NCBI GenBank assembly: GCA_037893245.1
Contig: JBAIAA010000117.1
Span: 1,922,001 to 1,986,000, forward strand
Origin: Crossaster papposus
Taxonomy: Eukaryota; Echinodermata; Asteroidea; Velatida; Solasteridae
DNA length: 64,000 bases
Direction of reading: 5' to 3'
Positions within the stretch are counted from its first letter, which is position 1; each line of letters opens with the position of its first letter. Below, piece after piece: positions 31,191 to 43,190 of the stretch. The position numbers and the translations under genes were made by a program. The notes below the pieces were generated by a model, which saw nothing but the letters and a program-made list of their open reading frames with translations, was not told the DNA's origin and did no database searches.

Positions 31191-34085
31191 TTGGAGAAGG
31201 GAGTCAAGAGAGTTCCCGAGCTTCCTGATTCCTTCACCAATATCCCTCCTGCCTTCTTCACAAAGAATCCCCCTCCTCCACAAAGTGAAGAAATAGATAT
31301 CAGCACCACTCTGTTGAGATCACAACTGAAACTGGAGTACGAGTGGCTGGAGAAGGTCAGTTTGACGCAGGAAATAGATGGGGCTGTGAACGTGACTTGG
31401 TCAGCCCACCATGCTTCCAAGAAGAGAGCTCAGCATTTGAGGTCACTATTGCAGCCCTGTTGCCTCTTCTTCGAGACCAAGCACACTCAGTTGCAACTGT
31501 CAGGCATGTGATGAACAAGGTCAAGGAAACAGTTGCATTCCTGAACCCAGGACAAGTACCTGTCATCACTGGCGACCAACCTATCTATGCATTACTGAAG
31601 CAGATCCAATGGCACTGGCCTGACCGTTATGGTGAAGACAAATTCGTCATCATGTTTGGAGGCTTACATATTGAGCTGGCTGCCCTGAAGTCTATCGGAT
31701 CTCTCCTCCAGAACAGTGGTTGGACAGGGGCCATCGTAGAAGCGGGAATCGCTTCTACAGGAACAGCTGAATCATTTCTCATCACGAGGACCCGTCAGAT
31801 GCATCAAGCAACAGCATGCGGCCTGTACAAGCTTTTGAAAGCTGCCTATGTTGACTACTGCACAGATACAGCTGGATGTCTCGGCGAAGTTCTCAGCTTT
31901 GATGCTTGGTGTGAGAGTCGTAAACTGCAAAGCCCACAGTTTCAGTTTTGGAGTCTAGTGCTGTCGATGGAACTGGCGATCCTCCTGCTGATCTGAGCAT
32001 TCAGAGAAGGCAACTTCAACCTGTACTGCCAGGCTCTCACTGAGCTGATACCATACTTCTTTGCTAACAACAACGTGAACTATACAAGGTGGCTCCCCAT
32101 CCATTTGAGATACATGTTGACCTTGAAGGAAAAGCACCCCGAGCTAGCTGAGGAATTCGATAAGGGCATATTTGTTATACACAAGTCATGCCGTGTCTTC
32201 TCTGCAATGGCTATTGACCAAGCACATGAACAGGCGAATGCGGTAATCAAAGCTGATGGCGGAGCAATTGGCGTCACAGAAGATCCTTCTGCAATGCGGA
32301 GATGGATGGTTGCCGGCCCTGACGTCGGCCAGTTAGTTGCGCAGTATGAGGCATCTGAAGCCAAGGAGGCTACTCGAAACACCAGCCATCACGAGCAGAC
32401 ACCCAGGTATCAAAGGATGTTCCTTGACAAAGTTGAAAAACTCGTCCAGGCTGTGGATGAACTGGGAAATCCTTTCCAGGAGGAGAGCCAAGACCTGCTC
32501 TCACTCGACACCAAGGACATTGCTCAACCCACTGCAGCTGCACTGGTTAGCACCCACTATGAAAATGGCACGACCTGTTTCCAGACGTTTATCAAGGGAC
32601 TCGAAAGTGAAGAAGAGCTGACCTTCTATGAGCCCATCAAAAAGAATAGGGTGGACTACTTCCGACAAGAACCGGCCTCTGTGAACACTCCGAAGGACAA
32701 GGTGCTGAAGGAAGATTGTCAGCTTTTCTCCAAGCTGTTCATTTCCTGCCAGAGCAGAGAATGCGATTTGCAAGCTTTCTTTCGCCATGAGAACCAGCCA
32801 TTCCCAGCTGCCTTGAGTGATGGCGGTAAGCTCCATACCTGCCAGAAATCCCAGCTTGCTTCCATTCTTGAGAACCATGCTACACTTCCCGACACAGAAC
32901 CAGTGGCCCACACCATCATCTTTGATGGTTCAGCACTGGTGAACACTCTGCCACCACAGACTGCAAAGACATTTGAAGAGTATGCACTACTGGATGTCCT
33001 CCCCATAATCCATGCATACTCCAGCAAGTATGAGAGAACAGATATTGTGTTTGATGTCTATTGGCCATCGAGTCTCAAGGCTGAAACAAGGTCAAAACGG
33101 GGACGCGCAGTCAGACGCAGAGTGACGGACAAAGGCAAACTGCCATCAAACTGGCGGAACTTCTTGAGGGACAACGACAACGTTCATCTTCCTGGCAGAC
33201 AAGATTGCCCAGATGTCCGCACCCAGCAAAGTGATTGTGACCAAAGAAGACGATGCAATCAGCACCCAGGCGATCAACATGGACAAACTGGCTCCATGTA
33301 GCCACGAGGAGGCGGACACACGTATCTTTGTCCATGCGAGGCACGCGGCAGAACACAGCAGCAAAGTCATCATGGTCAAAGCCAGTGACACAGACATTCT
33401 CGTCATAGCAATCAGTGTTCTATCATCCTTGCAGCAGATTGGTCTCCAACAGCTCTGGGTTGCTTTTGGCCATGGAAAGACCTTGAGGTGGATACCTGTA
33501 CATGACATTTGCCTCTCAATTGGCCTGGCAAAGACCAGAAAAATCCTCTTCTTCCATGCCTTCACTGGTTGTGATGTAGTCTCAGCCTTCCGTGGCAAAG
33601 GGAAGAAGTCAGCGTGGTAGACCTGGGATGTATGCACTGAAGTGTCTGATGTCTTTGCCAAGCTCAGCCAGTACCCACTGACAGTGGATGACGAAGACCT
33701 GAAGATCCTGGAGAAGTTCGTGGTCACTATGTACGACAGATCCAGCACAGCTGAAGGTGTTGATGATGCCAGGCTAGACATGTTTGCCAGGAAGCCATCC
33801 CACCGAGGAGCTCTACTACAGCACACCAAGCGTGCTGCCTACCAGGCAGGTTGTATATGGAGCCAGTCAACAGTCAGCCAGCCGGAAACACAGAATCCTG
33901 CAGACTGGGGATGGACGAAGAGAGATGACCTGTGGCAGACCTTATGGACAGAGCTCCCACCCATTGCGGAGAGTTGCCAGCAGTTGACCAAGTGCGGCTA
34001 CAAATCTGAATGTCCTGGAAGGTGCAAGTGCTACCGCATTGGCCTTACCTGCACGGCACTGTGTAGCTGTAAATGCGAAATTTAG
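31160..34085 (+). pseudogene. Decayed gene: FEN/XPG-like PIN nuclease signature with CXC tail
   Basis: An intronless plus-strand gene of a large invertebrate family that I recognise but cannot name. In order: PELPDSFTNIPPAF and KLEYEWLEKVSLTQEIDG; PLLRDQAHSVATVRHVM; FVIMFGGLHIELAALKS; IPYFFANNNVNYTRWLPIHL; IDQAHEQANAVIK; then FDGSALVN and DIVFDVYWPSSLKAETRSK; CSHEEADTR; ASDTDILVIAI; HAFTGCDVVSAFRGKGKKSAW; and a cysteine tail with CKCYRIGLTCTALCSCKC. The spaced acidic residues match the active-site layout of FEN1/XPG PIN nucleases (inference), and the tail matches a Tesmin/TSO1 CXC motif. This copy has frame changes near 31420 and 33185 and stops at 31994-31996 and 33618-33620. The N-terminus may be incomplete. 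Confidence 0.7.
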
Positions 34086-34440
34086 GCATGCGCTATTCAC
34101 AATTACAGGAACAAAGACTGATCCTGAGTGTTGAGATCGGGCTAGTGATGCCCGTAGTATCTGGACACACTAGTATTATATCTTATAGTTATGCTACTGT
34201 AGTTCACTCTTTTGTTCAGCCTTGCGTACCATAGGACACGCCATAATGTGATATTATCAGTACTGAAAATAATATGATAGTAGGAACACATGAGTTTCCA
34301 AAAATGTAGTCCATCTGTATCATTACATCACTGACAATAAAGGTTTCTTTGTAACTAGAGCGTGTTTTCTGCATTATTTTCCCCATTCTTTACAAAAACA
34401 GCTAGAAATAAGTCTTGTACAAACTTCTAATCCCCAAATT
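34086..34440 (+). other. 3' flank of the PIN/CXC gene with AATAAA
   Basis: Looks like a 3' untranslated region, with AATAAA at 34336-34341. No A-tail follows, so a processed retrocopy is not supported. Confidence 0.5.
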
Positions 34441-34750
34441 CAGATTTTACATGGTCGAAAATGTATGATTTGACCCCAAGTTCATTGAAATCGCACAAGT
34501 TTTTGTGATTTTACTCCGAAAAGGGCGGGAATTTAGGGCGGCCATCTTAAAAAGATGGCCGCCATCTTGGATTTTTGGTCTCGGTGTGTAAACATTCAGA
34601 TTCCACATAGTCCAGAATGTATGATTTGACACCGAGATCATTCAAATAGGATAATTCTCTGTGATTTTGTCAGAGAAGGCATATTTTGTTATGCGAAATG
34701 GCGGCCATCTTTCAAAATGGCCGCAATCTTAAAGTTTTGACTGGCCAACA
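34441..34750. repeat. Two diverged tandem units with GGCGGCCATCTT hairpins
   Basis: Units of about 150-165 bases begin near 34441 and 34600 (AATGTATGATTTGACMCC shared). Each ends in an inverted repeat: GGCGGCCATCTT with AAGATGGCCGCC in the first, GGCGGCCATCTTTC with a diverged partner in the second. GGCCGCCATCTT hairpins are common in MITE-like repeats. Confidence 0.75.
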
Positions 34751-35070
34751 TTTTTCTGACAAAGCAACCTTCAAGGAGCATACATGCCAATGTTGGTGCT
34801 TGTATCACCATTTGAAAGATTCTTGCAGTTATCTCCTCCACTAGATCCAGAACCACATTCTCACTGGTTCATTCACCATCACGTGTCTGCCGTTATTTCT
34901 GCCGTTTCCCAAGCGCGCATTCGAGCATTCACGCACAGTGAAACTTGCACACGGGTGTAGTACGCAAGCGCACTACCAAGCTGTGTGTTAAATGAAAGAA
35001 ATGACGGTACATAAATGTTAAATTTTTTCGGCGGCGTTTTTCCGAGCTGACAATGCAACAGAATATGTAC
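34751..35070. other. No gene recognised
   Basis: Non-repetitive sequence of mixed composition between two repeat clusters. Confidence 0.4.
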
Positions 35071-35320
35071 GAGGTATAGACGACGTGCCCTCTGACGTCA
35101 CGTGTTTACATCTGTATTCAAATGTGCCCGGCAGTGATGCGCACACATCAGGTTTAACATAAAATTCGCTTAAAAAGTGACGTCGCAGGTCAGATCGCCC
35201 TTGAATTATGTGACCTCTGATGTCGTCTCTTAACCAAATTTATGTAAAACATGATGCGTGCGCATATTGACTGGCACTTTTGAATACAGATGTAAACAGA
35301 GGCACATCGTATATAGTAAA
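35071..35320. repeat. 250-base foldback element
   Basis: Arms of about 110 bases pair around a centre near 35195: TGTTTACATCTGTATTCAAA in the left arm (from about 35102) recurs as its complement near 35280-35300. The arms also share ATGCGCAC.CATCA. Mismatches are frequent, so the element is old. Confidence 0.8.
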
Positions 35321-35328
35321 ACAAATAT

Positions 35329-35440
35329 AACATGGTGTATTTTGGGTGAGTAGTCGATATTAGCTTCCCTTGATAACTCGTTTGTCAGCTTTCAATACCT
35401 CTGGGAGCTAATATTGGCTACCCACCCTCAAACCACGTTA
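35329..35440. repeat. Inverted repeat, about 38-base arms
   Basis: GGGTGAGTAGTCGATATTAG (left arm, from 35344) faces CTAATATTGGCTACCCACCC (right arm, to 35428), with a loop of about 32 bases. It lies directly next to the previous foldback element. Confidence 0.75.
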
Positions 35441-36217
35441 ATTTGCATACTGTTATTAAATTACATTATTTAAAAATAAATTTGTACCAGCAGTTTGCAT
35501 TCTGTGTACCATCATTATGTTGAAAACTGACCAACTACATATTTATTTGCTGAATAATACATTACACTGCTGTCTCTTCAGATATATTGTTTATGATTGC
35601 ACAATAGGTTTCTTTTTAAAACGCACTTTTCATGCTAATTTTGAGTTTCACCTCCAAAAATGATTTTAGAAATTCACTGTTCAGTTATTAAAATTGTTTC
35701 ACAAATTTTGAATTATTATCGCCTAAATAATTTGGCTCTAGAACACGTTAAAAAACTATTTAATTTTAGGAGCACCAGGGCACACATCTTTCAATTGTCA
35801 ATTTTGTATCCAGTTACGTTGAATGTGTAAACTAAACCAGTTCACGCTGGAGGCCGTATAATTATATAAAAACAAATTCTGTCCAATTGACCCCTGACTT
35901 GGTTCCAAAAAAAAAGGTCCCTAAAATGAAAACTACTGGACTGAATTGGGTGACCTTGGTATTATTTTTTGTTTCATCTAAAAAGATGCCCCATCTATCC
36001 AAACTAGTTGTTCTTGTAGAGTATATGGAGAGTACTGGAAATAGGCCATTCTGTTTTTACCACACTGTACAGCTTCTTCTAATTACTCCATGTGCTCACA
36101 AAGATTTCAAGGCAGAAGAATGATATTCGCATTCAACATATGAATAAGAATTATAAGAATTGTATGAATTACATGTACTGTACCTGACCTGACCAAAACA
36201 CTTATTGTCCAGAAACA
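35441..36217. other. No gene recognised
   Basis: AT-rich. A 78-codon plus-strand frame at 35887-36123 has no recognisable motif. Confidence 0.4.
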
Positions 36218-36453
36218 CTAGTCACGTTCAAACATGTTTGGGAGATGGCAAACATAGTGCTCATTAGTGTCGATAGAAAAATATAGATATTTCTCTTCAA
36301 TCGCATCCAAACCTGCAGCAAAAATACAATCCTCTGCAGCAAAAACACAATCCTCTTCAGCAACTACTTGGAACATGTTGGAGACGAGCAGTGGTTGAGA
36401 GGACTTTATTAATTGTCTTAAAAACAGAACTGTCGTAACTCTCTCCTGATCTA

Positions 36454-37146
36454 AACACCTCACCAAAAGTAAGTCCCCCTCTCAACAGTTCGTCATAACA
36501 TCGTCAGGTAAAACATTTTACCAATCAAACTTGGTTAAAAATAATCCTACAACTGTTTCCTAAATGTTGTTTGAAAATAAAAGATGTCAATAACTTCATG
36601 GCTGAATGAGCTCAAATGAATGAAAAAAACCGCCCTTCTCAAAAGTCACAAAAGTTATGAATGGCTTCTTACTAACGGAAAAAACACCTGTGGTTGAATG
36701 CAGTTTAAAATACCCACCAAGTGTACATTACTCTAATCATTCAACCATGCAAATCCCTTTCTTGGCTCAGAGCTTAGCACCATGAGATGTTAGTTGATCA
36801 GTCCCATTCCTTGTCCTAATACACCTTGCAGTTGACAAGCATAGGCCTACTGATTTTTGTTCGTGTTCTTAAATTAAGCATTATGCCCAGACTGTCTGAT
36901 CAAGACAGGGCCATTGCCATTGGGGTTTTACAGACTAATACCCCTGTGAAGCAAGTGGCAGATCAACTGTTGTGACTTTTGAGAAGGGCAGTTTTTGTCA
37001 TTCATTTGAGCTCATTCCGCCATGAAGTCATAAACAACACTTAGGAAACAGTCGAAGGATTATTTCTAACTAAGTTTGATTGGTAAAATGTTTTATCTGA
37101 CGATTTTATGACCAATTGTTAAGAGGGGGACTTTTTGTGAGGTGTT
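36454..37146 (+). mobile_element. Deleted Tc1/mariner element with 190-base inverted ends
   Basis: The ends are AACACCTCAC...GTGAGGTGTT with TA on both sides (36452-36453 and 37147-37148). The inverted repeats run about 190 bases with modest divergence (AAAACATTTTACCAATCAAA is shared). The interior keeps only the start of a transposase. It sits inside the EnSpm remnant, so it arrived later. Confidence 0.75.
36883..36975 (+). pseudogene. Tc1 transposase N-terminus, first 30 codons
   Basis: ATG at 36883 then MPRLSDQDRAIAIGVL and VKQVADQLL before TGA at 36973. This is the opening of the first helix-turn-helix of a Tc1-type transposase (compare MPRLT...AIG.L..G...VA..F). The rest of the gene, including the DDE catalytic domain, is missing; the frame runs straight into the right inverted repeat. 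The product could not cut DNA. Confidence 0.65.
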
Positions 37147-38129
37147 TATGTATGTTGCAAGTTTCACAACAACACAGTGCTTGCCTTCAAGGAAGATGAC
37201 TGAATCGTTTCTCTTTGTTGCCCTATTATATGCAACACTGTGGATGAATTGCCCTTTGAATATCATGCGCTTGAAGATAGGAATTTCAGAAGGTAAAGGG
37301 TCAATACCAAGTTCAGAGAGTGCAGCAATCTCAGATGCGGATGGCTGTCCAATTAGTGGCCTTCCCAACATTACAGCATTTCCAACAGTCTTGGTCACCA
37401 CTGCATTTTTAGGATGTTGTGTCAAATGACGATACATTTTTTCAGGAGACGAGCTCATTTAAACATGCTGAACCATAAGTGGTAGGGCACGTACGACTCG
37501 AGATAAATTTACTGACAATCTGTTTGGGTATGAAATGGGTTCCTCAAATTAATTTGATGAGCTGCCCATTTGCACCTTCAAATCCAAACACAGAGTGCGC
37601 CCAAAAGGGACCTCAATTTTTGACAGATTTAGCCAAGTGTGTGCACATTGAAGGTGCATTATTCTGCTCCGTATAAAGTTTCCATTCTTCTAACAAATTT
37701 TTGCAAGAGAGTGTGAGCCTTGTTAATCTCATCGAAAGTGACCTTCTCCATGACTAATAAGAAGACAGACTCTAAAAGCATGGAAAGATGTTTAAGATGC
37801 TTATTTGGGATGATGTTTGTCAAGCAGGGAATAATATAATACAACAGCCAAGATTTCCACTCACTGGCCTTCCAGTACCTCACATCTGTGATTGATCTGG
37901 GACATCTGGTAATTTCGCTGACTGGAGTTATGTGTGTTAGCCTGTCATTTACCATTACTGTGGTTTGAGGTGTTCCTAAATATAAATTCTTGCCTATGAA
38001 ACATCAAGAAGATGTTAGTAAGTTGGCGAGTGACACCCATGAGCACACAGTGCATGTATTCAGGGTTGAAACCAGATATTATGTTGAAATGGGAAAGATT
38101 TATTAGAACTCATGGCCCCTTGAATCCCT

Positions 38130-41100
38130 TAATCCTGCTGCCATATTGTAGAGCATGGCGTATAGGGTATACATGGGACATTTCGTTTCCACGCTGTACT
38201 TGCTTTCCGAGCGTCTCCGGGCGTCTCCGGGCGTCTCCGTTGCCTGGTAGGATTTATTCGTTGCGTTGGGAGCTCAATAGGAAACTCTTGTGTTGACTTT
38301 GGGGCCTCGACAGGTATATCTGTATCACAAGTTACTCCATCCTCAAAATGTTGACTTGAATCCGTAACCCCTCCCCCCATCAGCTTGCCACGGTGGTTGG
38401 TCGATTCCCGAGCCATCCTGCTTCTCCTCTGCCTGGATTGTATCCTCAAAGAACTTTTCTACTTCTTCTGTGGTCTGCAATTCTGGTGGTTCTCCCGCGG
38501 GCTCCTCCTGACAAGATTTGGGCTTAGTCCGCCAGTTCTCTAAAGTAGGCCCTGTACTGTGTACAGCTTCAGCTTGTCGTAATGCACTACCTGAGGCTTG
38601 GCTCTTGGCTTGTCTTGAATTCGAAAGGTCACATCTGACAATTTATCTGTCACCAGGTAGGGGCCCTTCCACTTAAACTGCAGCTTCGGTGAAAGCCCCG
38701 TTTTCCTTGCTGAGTTGTGTAGCCACACAAACATGCCACTCCTGATGTCTATCCTCGCCACATGCCTATCATAGCTCCGCTTCTGCCGCTGTTGGCTTGC
38801 CTTGATGTTCTCTCTTGCTTTGTCGTGGGCTTCACTCAATTTTTCCCGAAGGTTTTGAACGTAGTCTGTGGTCAGTTGATCCTCTTCCTCGTCCGGTACT
38901 TCCGTCAGGGCATCCAGGTGAAAGTTAATTTCTCGTCCCAATAACATGAAGTAAGGGGACTCTGACGTGCTTTCTTGTGCCGCACTGCGGTAGGCCATCA
39001 TGGCGTAGGACAGCTGCTCGTCCTAGTCCTTCTGATCTGGTCTCAGCATGACACTCACCATGTCCACCAAAGTGTTGTTAAACCTTTCGATAAACCCGTC
39101 GGATTTTGGGTTAAATGGACATGTGCGGGTCTGGTGAATTTCCAGAAGCTTGCAAACCTCCCGGAACACCGCTGACTGAAAGTTGGTTCCTTGGTCGATG
39201 TGGATTTTCTTGGGGCACCCGTATCTACAGATGAACTCCTCCACCAGAGTCTTAGCTACAGTTGATGCTTTTTGGTTGGGAAGTGCATATGCCTCTATCC
39301 ATTGTGTAAATGGATCGCCAATGACTAGCACGTATGCATTCCCTCGCTCGCTCCTTGGGAGGTGCCCCATCACATCCAATGCGATCCTTTCCATTGGTGC
39401 CCCCACCACGTATTGCTTCAGTGGTGCCCGAGCCTTTTTACCAGGTGATTTTTTTCGGGCACAGATGATGCACCGTCTTATCTTTGCCCGCACATCCGCT
39501 GACATACCCGACCAGTAGTAGTGCCGGCGCACTTTCTGCAATGTTTTGTAGACTCCTTGGTGTCTTGATGTCTTACTGTCACGTAGTTCGGTCATGACAT
39601 CTTCCTGAAAAGAAGCTGGCAATACTACTCGCCACTGTCTGTAACTTCCGTTTTCGGTTTCCCATCCACTTTACAGCACCCCGTTACGTATCTTCAACTG
39701 CTGCCATTGCGCCCAGTATGTTTTCACCGCCATTGACTCCATCGAGATGGCCTCCCAGGTCGGCCTTTCGCCCTTTTCTACTGCTCGCATTATTGGTCCA
39801 ATTGAAGGATCGGACAACTGCGTGTCCCTTAATTCCTTCAGCGTCCATATCGACTGTAGTGTCAGTGCATTTGTACCCCTCTCTTCTTCACTGCTTGTGC
39901 CATCCGACGTATCCTCCCAGGTCGGTGGTTCTCGTGATCCGCTGATGTTGTCCTCCCCACCGCACTGTTTGCATGGCTTACGGGACAGCGCATCAGCGTT
40001 CTGATGGACTCGGCCAGGTCTGTGTTCGATTGTGAAGTCGTATTCGCTAAGAATTTCTAACCATCTTGCTAGTGGATTACGGAAGTTTCTTAACCAGCGC
40101 AGCGCTCCAAGGTCGGATCGAATTGTAAACTTCTGTACATACAGGTACTGTTTGAAGTGCTTCGCATACACCACCACAGCCAGCAACTCCCGCCTTGTTA
40201 CGCAATAGTTGCGTTTGGGCTTTGTCAAAGTACGGCTGGCACAAGCCACTACCCTCTCTGTGCCATCCTCGTGCTTCTGGGAGAGAACAGATCCAATTCC
40301 GACGTTACTTGCGTCTGTGTCTTTGATAAACTCGCCCTTCATCTGAGGGTACGCCAGTATAGGCGCGGTGGTTAGCTTTTCCTTGAGTTTGGCAAAAGCC
40401 CGGTCACATTCCGCCGTCCAGATAAGAGCCCGGTCCTTTTCTGTTATTTTGTGGAGTAGTTTTGCGATGTCAGCGAAGCCCTTGATATACCGTCGGTAAT
40501 AGAAGGCCAGCCCTATGAAGCTCCGTACATCCTTCATCGACTTTGGGGTTGGCCACTCGCATACCGTCAAGACTTTATCCGGGTATGTGGAGACTCCTTC
40601 CTTCGCCACGACGTGAGCCAAATAGGTCACCTGCTGTTTGAAAAGACAACCCTTCCTGGGCTTGAGTTTTAGCCCAGCCGCCTTGAGTCTCTGAAATACT
40701 TCCACGAGTCTCTCCACTTCTTCCTAAACACTCTTAGCGAAGACTACTACGTCGTCTAAGTACAACAGCATCACTTCCCACTTCAATCCGGCGAACACCT
40801 TCTCCATTAACCTTTCAAAGGTTGCAGGCGCATTACATAGACCGAACGGCATGACGTTCCATTAGAACAGTCCGGCCCTGGTCACGAAAGCCGACTTGGC
40901 CATTGCATCTCCATCCAGCTCTACCTGCCAGTAGCCACTAGCCAAGTCAAGAGTCGCAAACCATCCAACCCCCGCCAAGGAATCCAAATGGTCATTTATA
41001 CGAGGTATGGGGTAGGCGTCCTTCAGTGTGCACTCGTTCAGATCTCGGTAATCTACGCAAAACCGGGTGGATCCGTCTTTCTTCTTAACAAGAACCACCG

Positions 41101-43190
41101 ACGATGCCCAAGGACTGCTTGATGGTTCAATTGTACCTCTCTCTAGTAACTGCCGCACTTGTTGGTCAGCCTCGGCCCTCTGCCAGATAGGAAGTCTTCT
41201 TGGTGGCTACCGCCTGGGCCGTGCTCCGCCCACATCAATCTTGTGCTTTACCAGGTCGGTTTTTTCCAGGTCGTCATCGCCCTTCGAAAATACGCTTTAA
41301 AAGTCCATCAACAGTTTTTTTACTTTCCCATGTTGACCCTCCGGTAAGTTTTCAATGCTCGTGGCATACAAATCCACTAGGTGCCGTGGTAGTTCATCCT
41401 CCTCTACACCATTTTGTCGTTCTAAACCTGCCACGATACCGCCATTCCCCTGCATCTTGATCTCCTGGCCGTCTATTGGTACTAGGAGACCCGCTGTTGT
41501 CCCCTTATAGATTGTGAGCACTGTGTCTCCAGGATTGAACACCCTCAACGGGTATTGGTCGGCCGCTGCCCTTACCAAGGTGCTTGCAACCACCAATCCC
41601 CCTTTTCAAAGTTGAGACCTGTCGCTGGGTTCTATGGTGCCCCATCCACTCAACTTCCCTTTTTGCCTCACCAATCCTGTAATAACAGCCTCGTGTCCAG
41701 GGGGAACCTGAACCGTCTCCTTTGTCACCACTTGGCAGGAAAATGAGCTGCAGTTGTTGCCATTACATGGAACAGTGTTGTCGCCTATTCTAAGCTGCAG
41801 CTGATCCAGATCCAGTATGCTACCCGTCACCAGTAAGAAGTTCATCTCCAAAATGCCTTGGTGGTTTATGGACCGCACAACCACTTCAACCCTGGCGCAG
41901 TGTTCCCCAATCCTCACATTCACGAACGCACTTTCACGGGCAGAGGAGTACCATCGGCCTGACGAATAGTCTCCGTCATAGACTGCAATTCCGGTTTTCT
42001 GGCCTCTTCTATTCTTTCAAACTCTGTTTCAGTGGAACCGGTATCTATCAGAAAATTAATAGGATGCTGTCCTATTTGTCCTTGGACGTACACAGTCTGC
42101 ACCGAGTTCCCTCTCTCTGTCGGTAGAAACGGTGGTCTTTCCTCTAGTTTGCTCTTTGTACGTCTCCTATCTTTGGGTCTGTCTGCGACCACCTTCCCAC
42201 GACCCTTTGGGTTGGTCCAGTGGCGTTTCCCGAGACCGGTCCACGGATTCTAGTTGACGGGCAATTTCTTCTAAAATGGCCCAAACCTCCGCAGCTGTAG
42301 CAGGCTTGATCACTCTCCATTGGTTTCCTTATTTGCCCCAGTCTCTTCTCTTCCGGAAGCTGTGGTTTCATTTCTCATAGCTTTTTCTAGGCCAGCCATC
42401 ATCCCGTACAATGCGGATAGCTGTTCTGACATGGCTTGTGGCTGTCGGGTAAATTCATCCCTTGATACAGCTTTAACGTAACGGTTGGCTCTTGGATTTC
42501 TGTCTTGACGACCACCTTGGCCCCGCTGTCTCTGCCTCTCGAAGTTTAGGAACGATTCTGTTTCAAGCGCCGCCCGCATCGCTTCATCTAAGGACTTTGG
42601 GTGGGCCCTGAAGATTCCCGCACGCACCTCTGCGTCTGGGATGGCATCCATTGAATGCCCCTTGGCAAGTCTTTCCCGTGAATCTCTTGGGAGCTCGGGG
42701 TAGGCCAATCCCGTCAGCCGCCGGATGCTTTGTCCGAGTGCTTGGAGACTTTCATTGGTCTCCCTTGTTCTGCTCCTCAGTTCCGCCAGGAATCTCTCAG
42801 CCTGCTCGCCGGGACTAAATCTTCTGTCGATGTAGCTCAATTCTTCGCCCTGGACCCTGTCTCCAAGCACTTGCTGGGCCTGCCCCTTCAGGCTTGCTGC
42901 CAAGAAGAATGATTTCTCTGCAGAGGTCCATCGTTAATTGTGGCATAAGATAAACAAATGGGCCTTGTAATCCCTCCACGGAATTTCCCCTGAAAATCTG
43001 TCCGGAACGAAACACGGTTTCCGTTGTGTTGTGCTCGGTGGATCTTATCGTCCCCTGCACTTGTCTTCCTCCCTTCTTCTGTCGTATGCCCGTCTGGTTT
43101 CCTGCTTCCAATTGTCGCTTCTGTCAACCCTTTCTCCGGTCCCTCCACTTTCATCGGTGTGGAAGCGTTTTGTAGCTGGGTCATTCAATG
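38130..43190 (-). mobile_element. Ty3/gypsy retrotransposon on the minus strand, broken copy
   Basis: Parts in element order: gag (about 43184-42310), a CCHC knuckle (CYSCGGLGHFRRNC, about 42300-42260), aspartic protease (FLIDTGSTE, about 42050), reverse transcriptase (about 41200-40700, LDLASGYWQVEL), RNase H ([16 protein letters not shown], about 40200), integrase (about 39620-38700, with CIICARKKS, LDVMGHLPRS and HIDQGTNFQS) and a GPY/F end (WKGPYLVTDKLSDVTFRI). No LTR was found at either end. Broken, with several breaks. It is a relative of the plus-strand gypsy element but clearly diverged and older-looking, and lacks the zinc-finger ORF. Confidence 0.85.

Larger units (their letters stand above)
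36218..38125 (-). pseudogene. EnSpm/CACTA transposase remnant
   Basis: Minus-strand pieces in order: SGFNPEYMHCVLMGVTRQL (about 38080), CPRSITDVRYWKASEWKSW with LLYYIIPCLTNIIP (37659-37955), TFNVHTLAKSVKNWGPFW and GFEGANGQLIKL (about 37540-37650), then RMIFKGQFIHSVAYNRATKR and a YFSIDTNEHYVC end. MHCVL, the YWKASE box, the NVH..L..V.NWGP box and the FEGANG box are typical of animal EnSpm transposases. The pieces lie in different frames (for example a shift near 37955 and stops between 37460 and 37660), and a Tc1/mariner element is inserted near the 3' end. Most of the protein upstream of MHCVL is absent, where the gypsy element begins. Confidence 0.72.

Noticed and set aside
34086-34400. PIN/CXC sequence as a processed retrocopy
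   Set aside because: There is an AATAAA but no A-tail or flanking duplication, so intronlessness may be native to the family.
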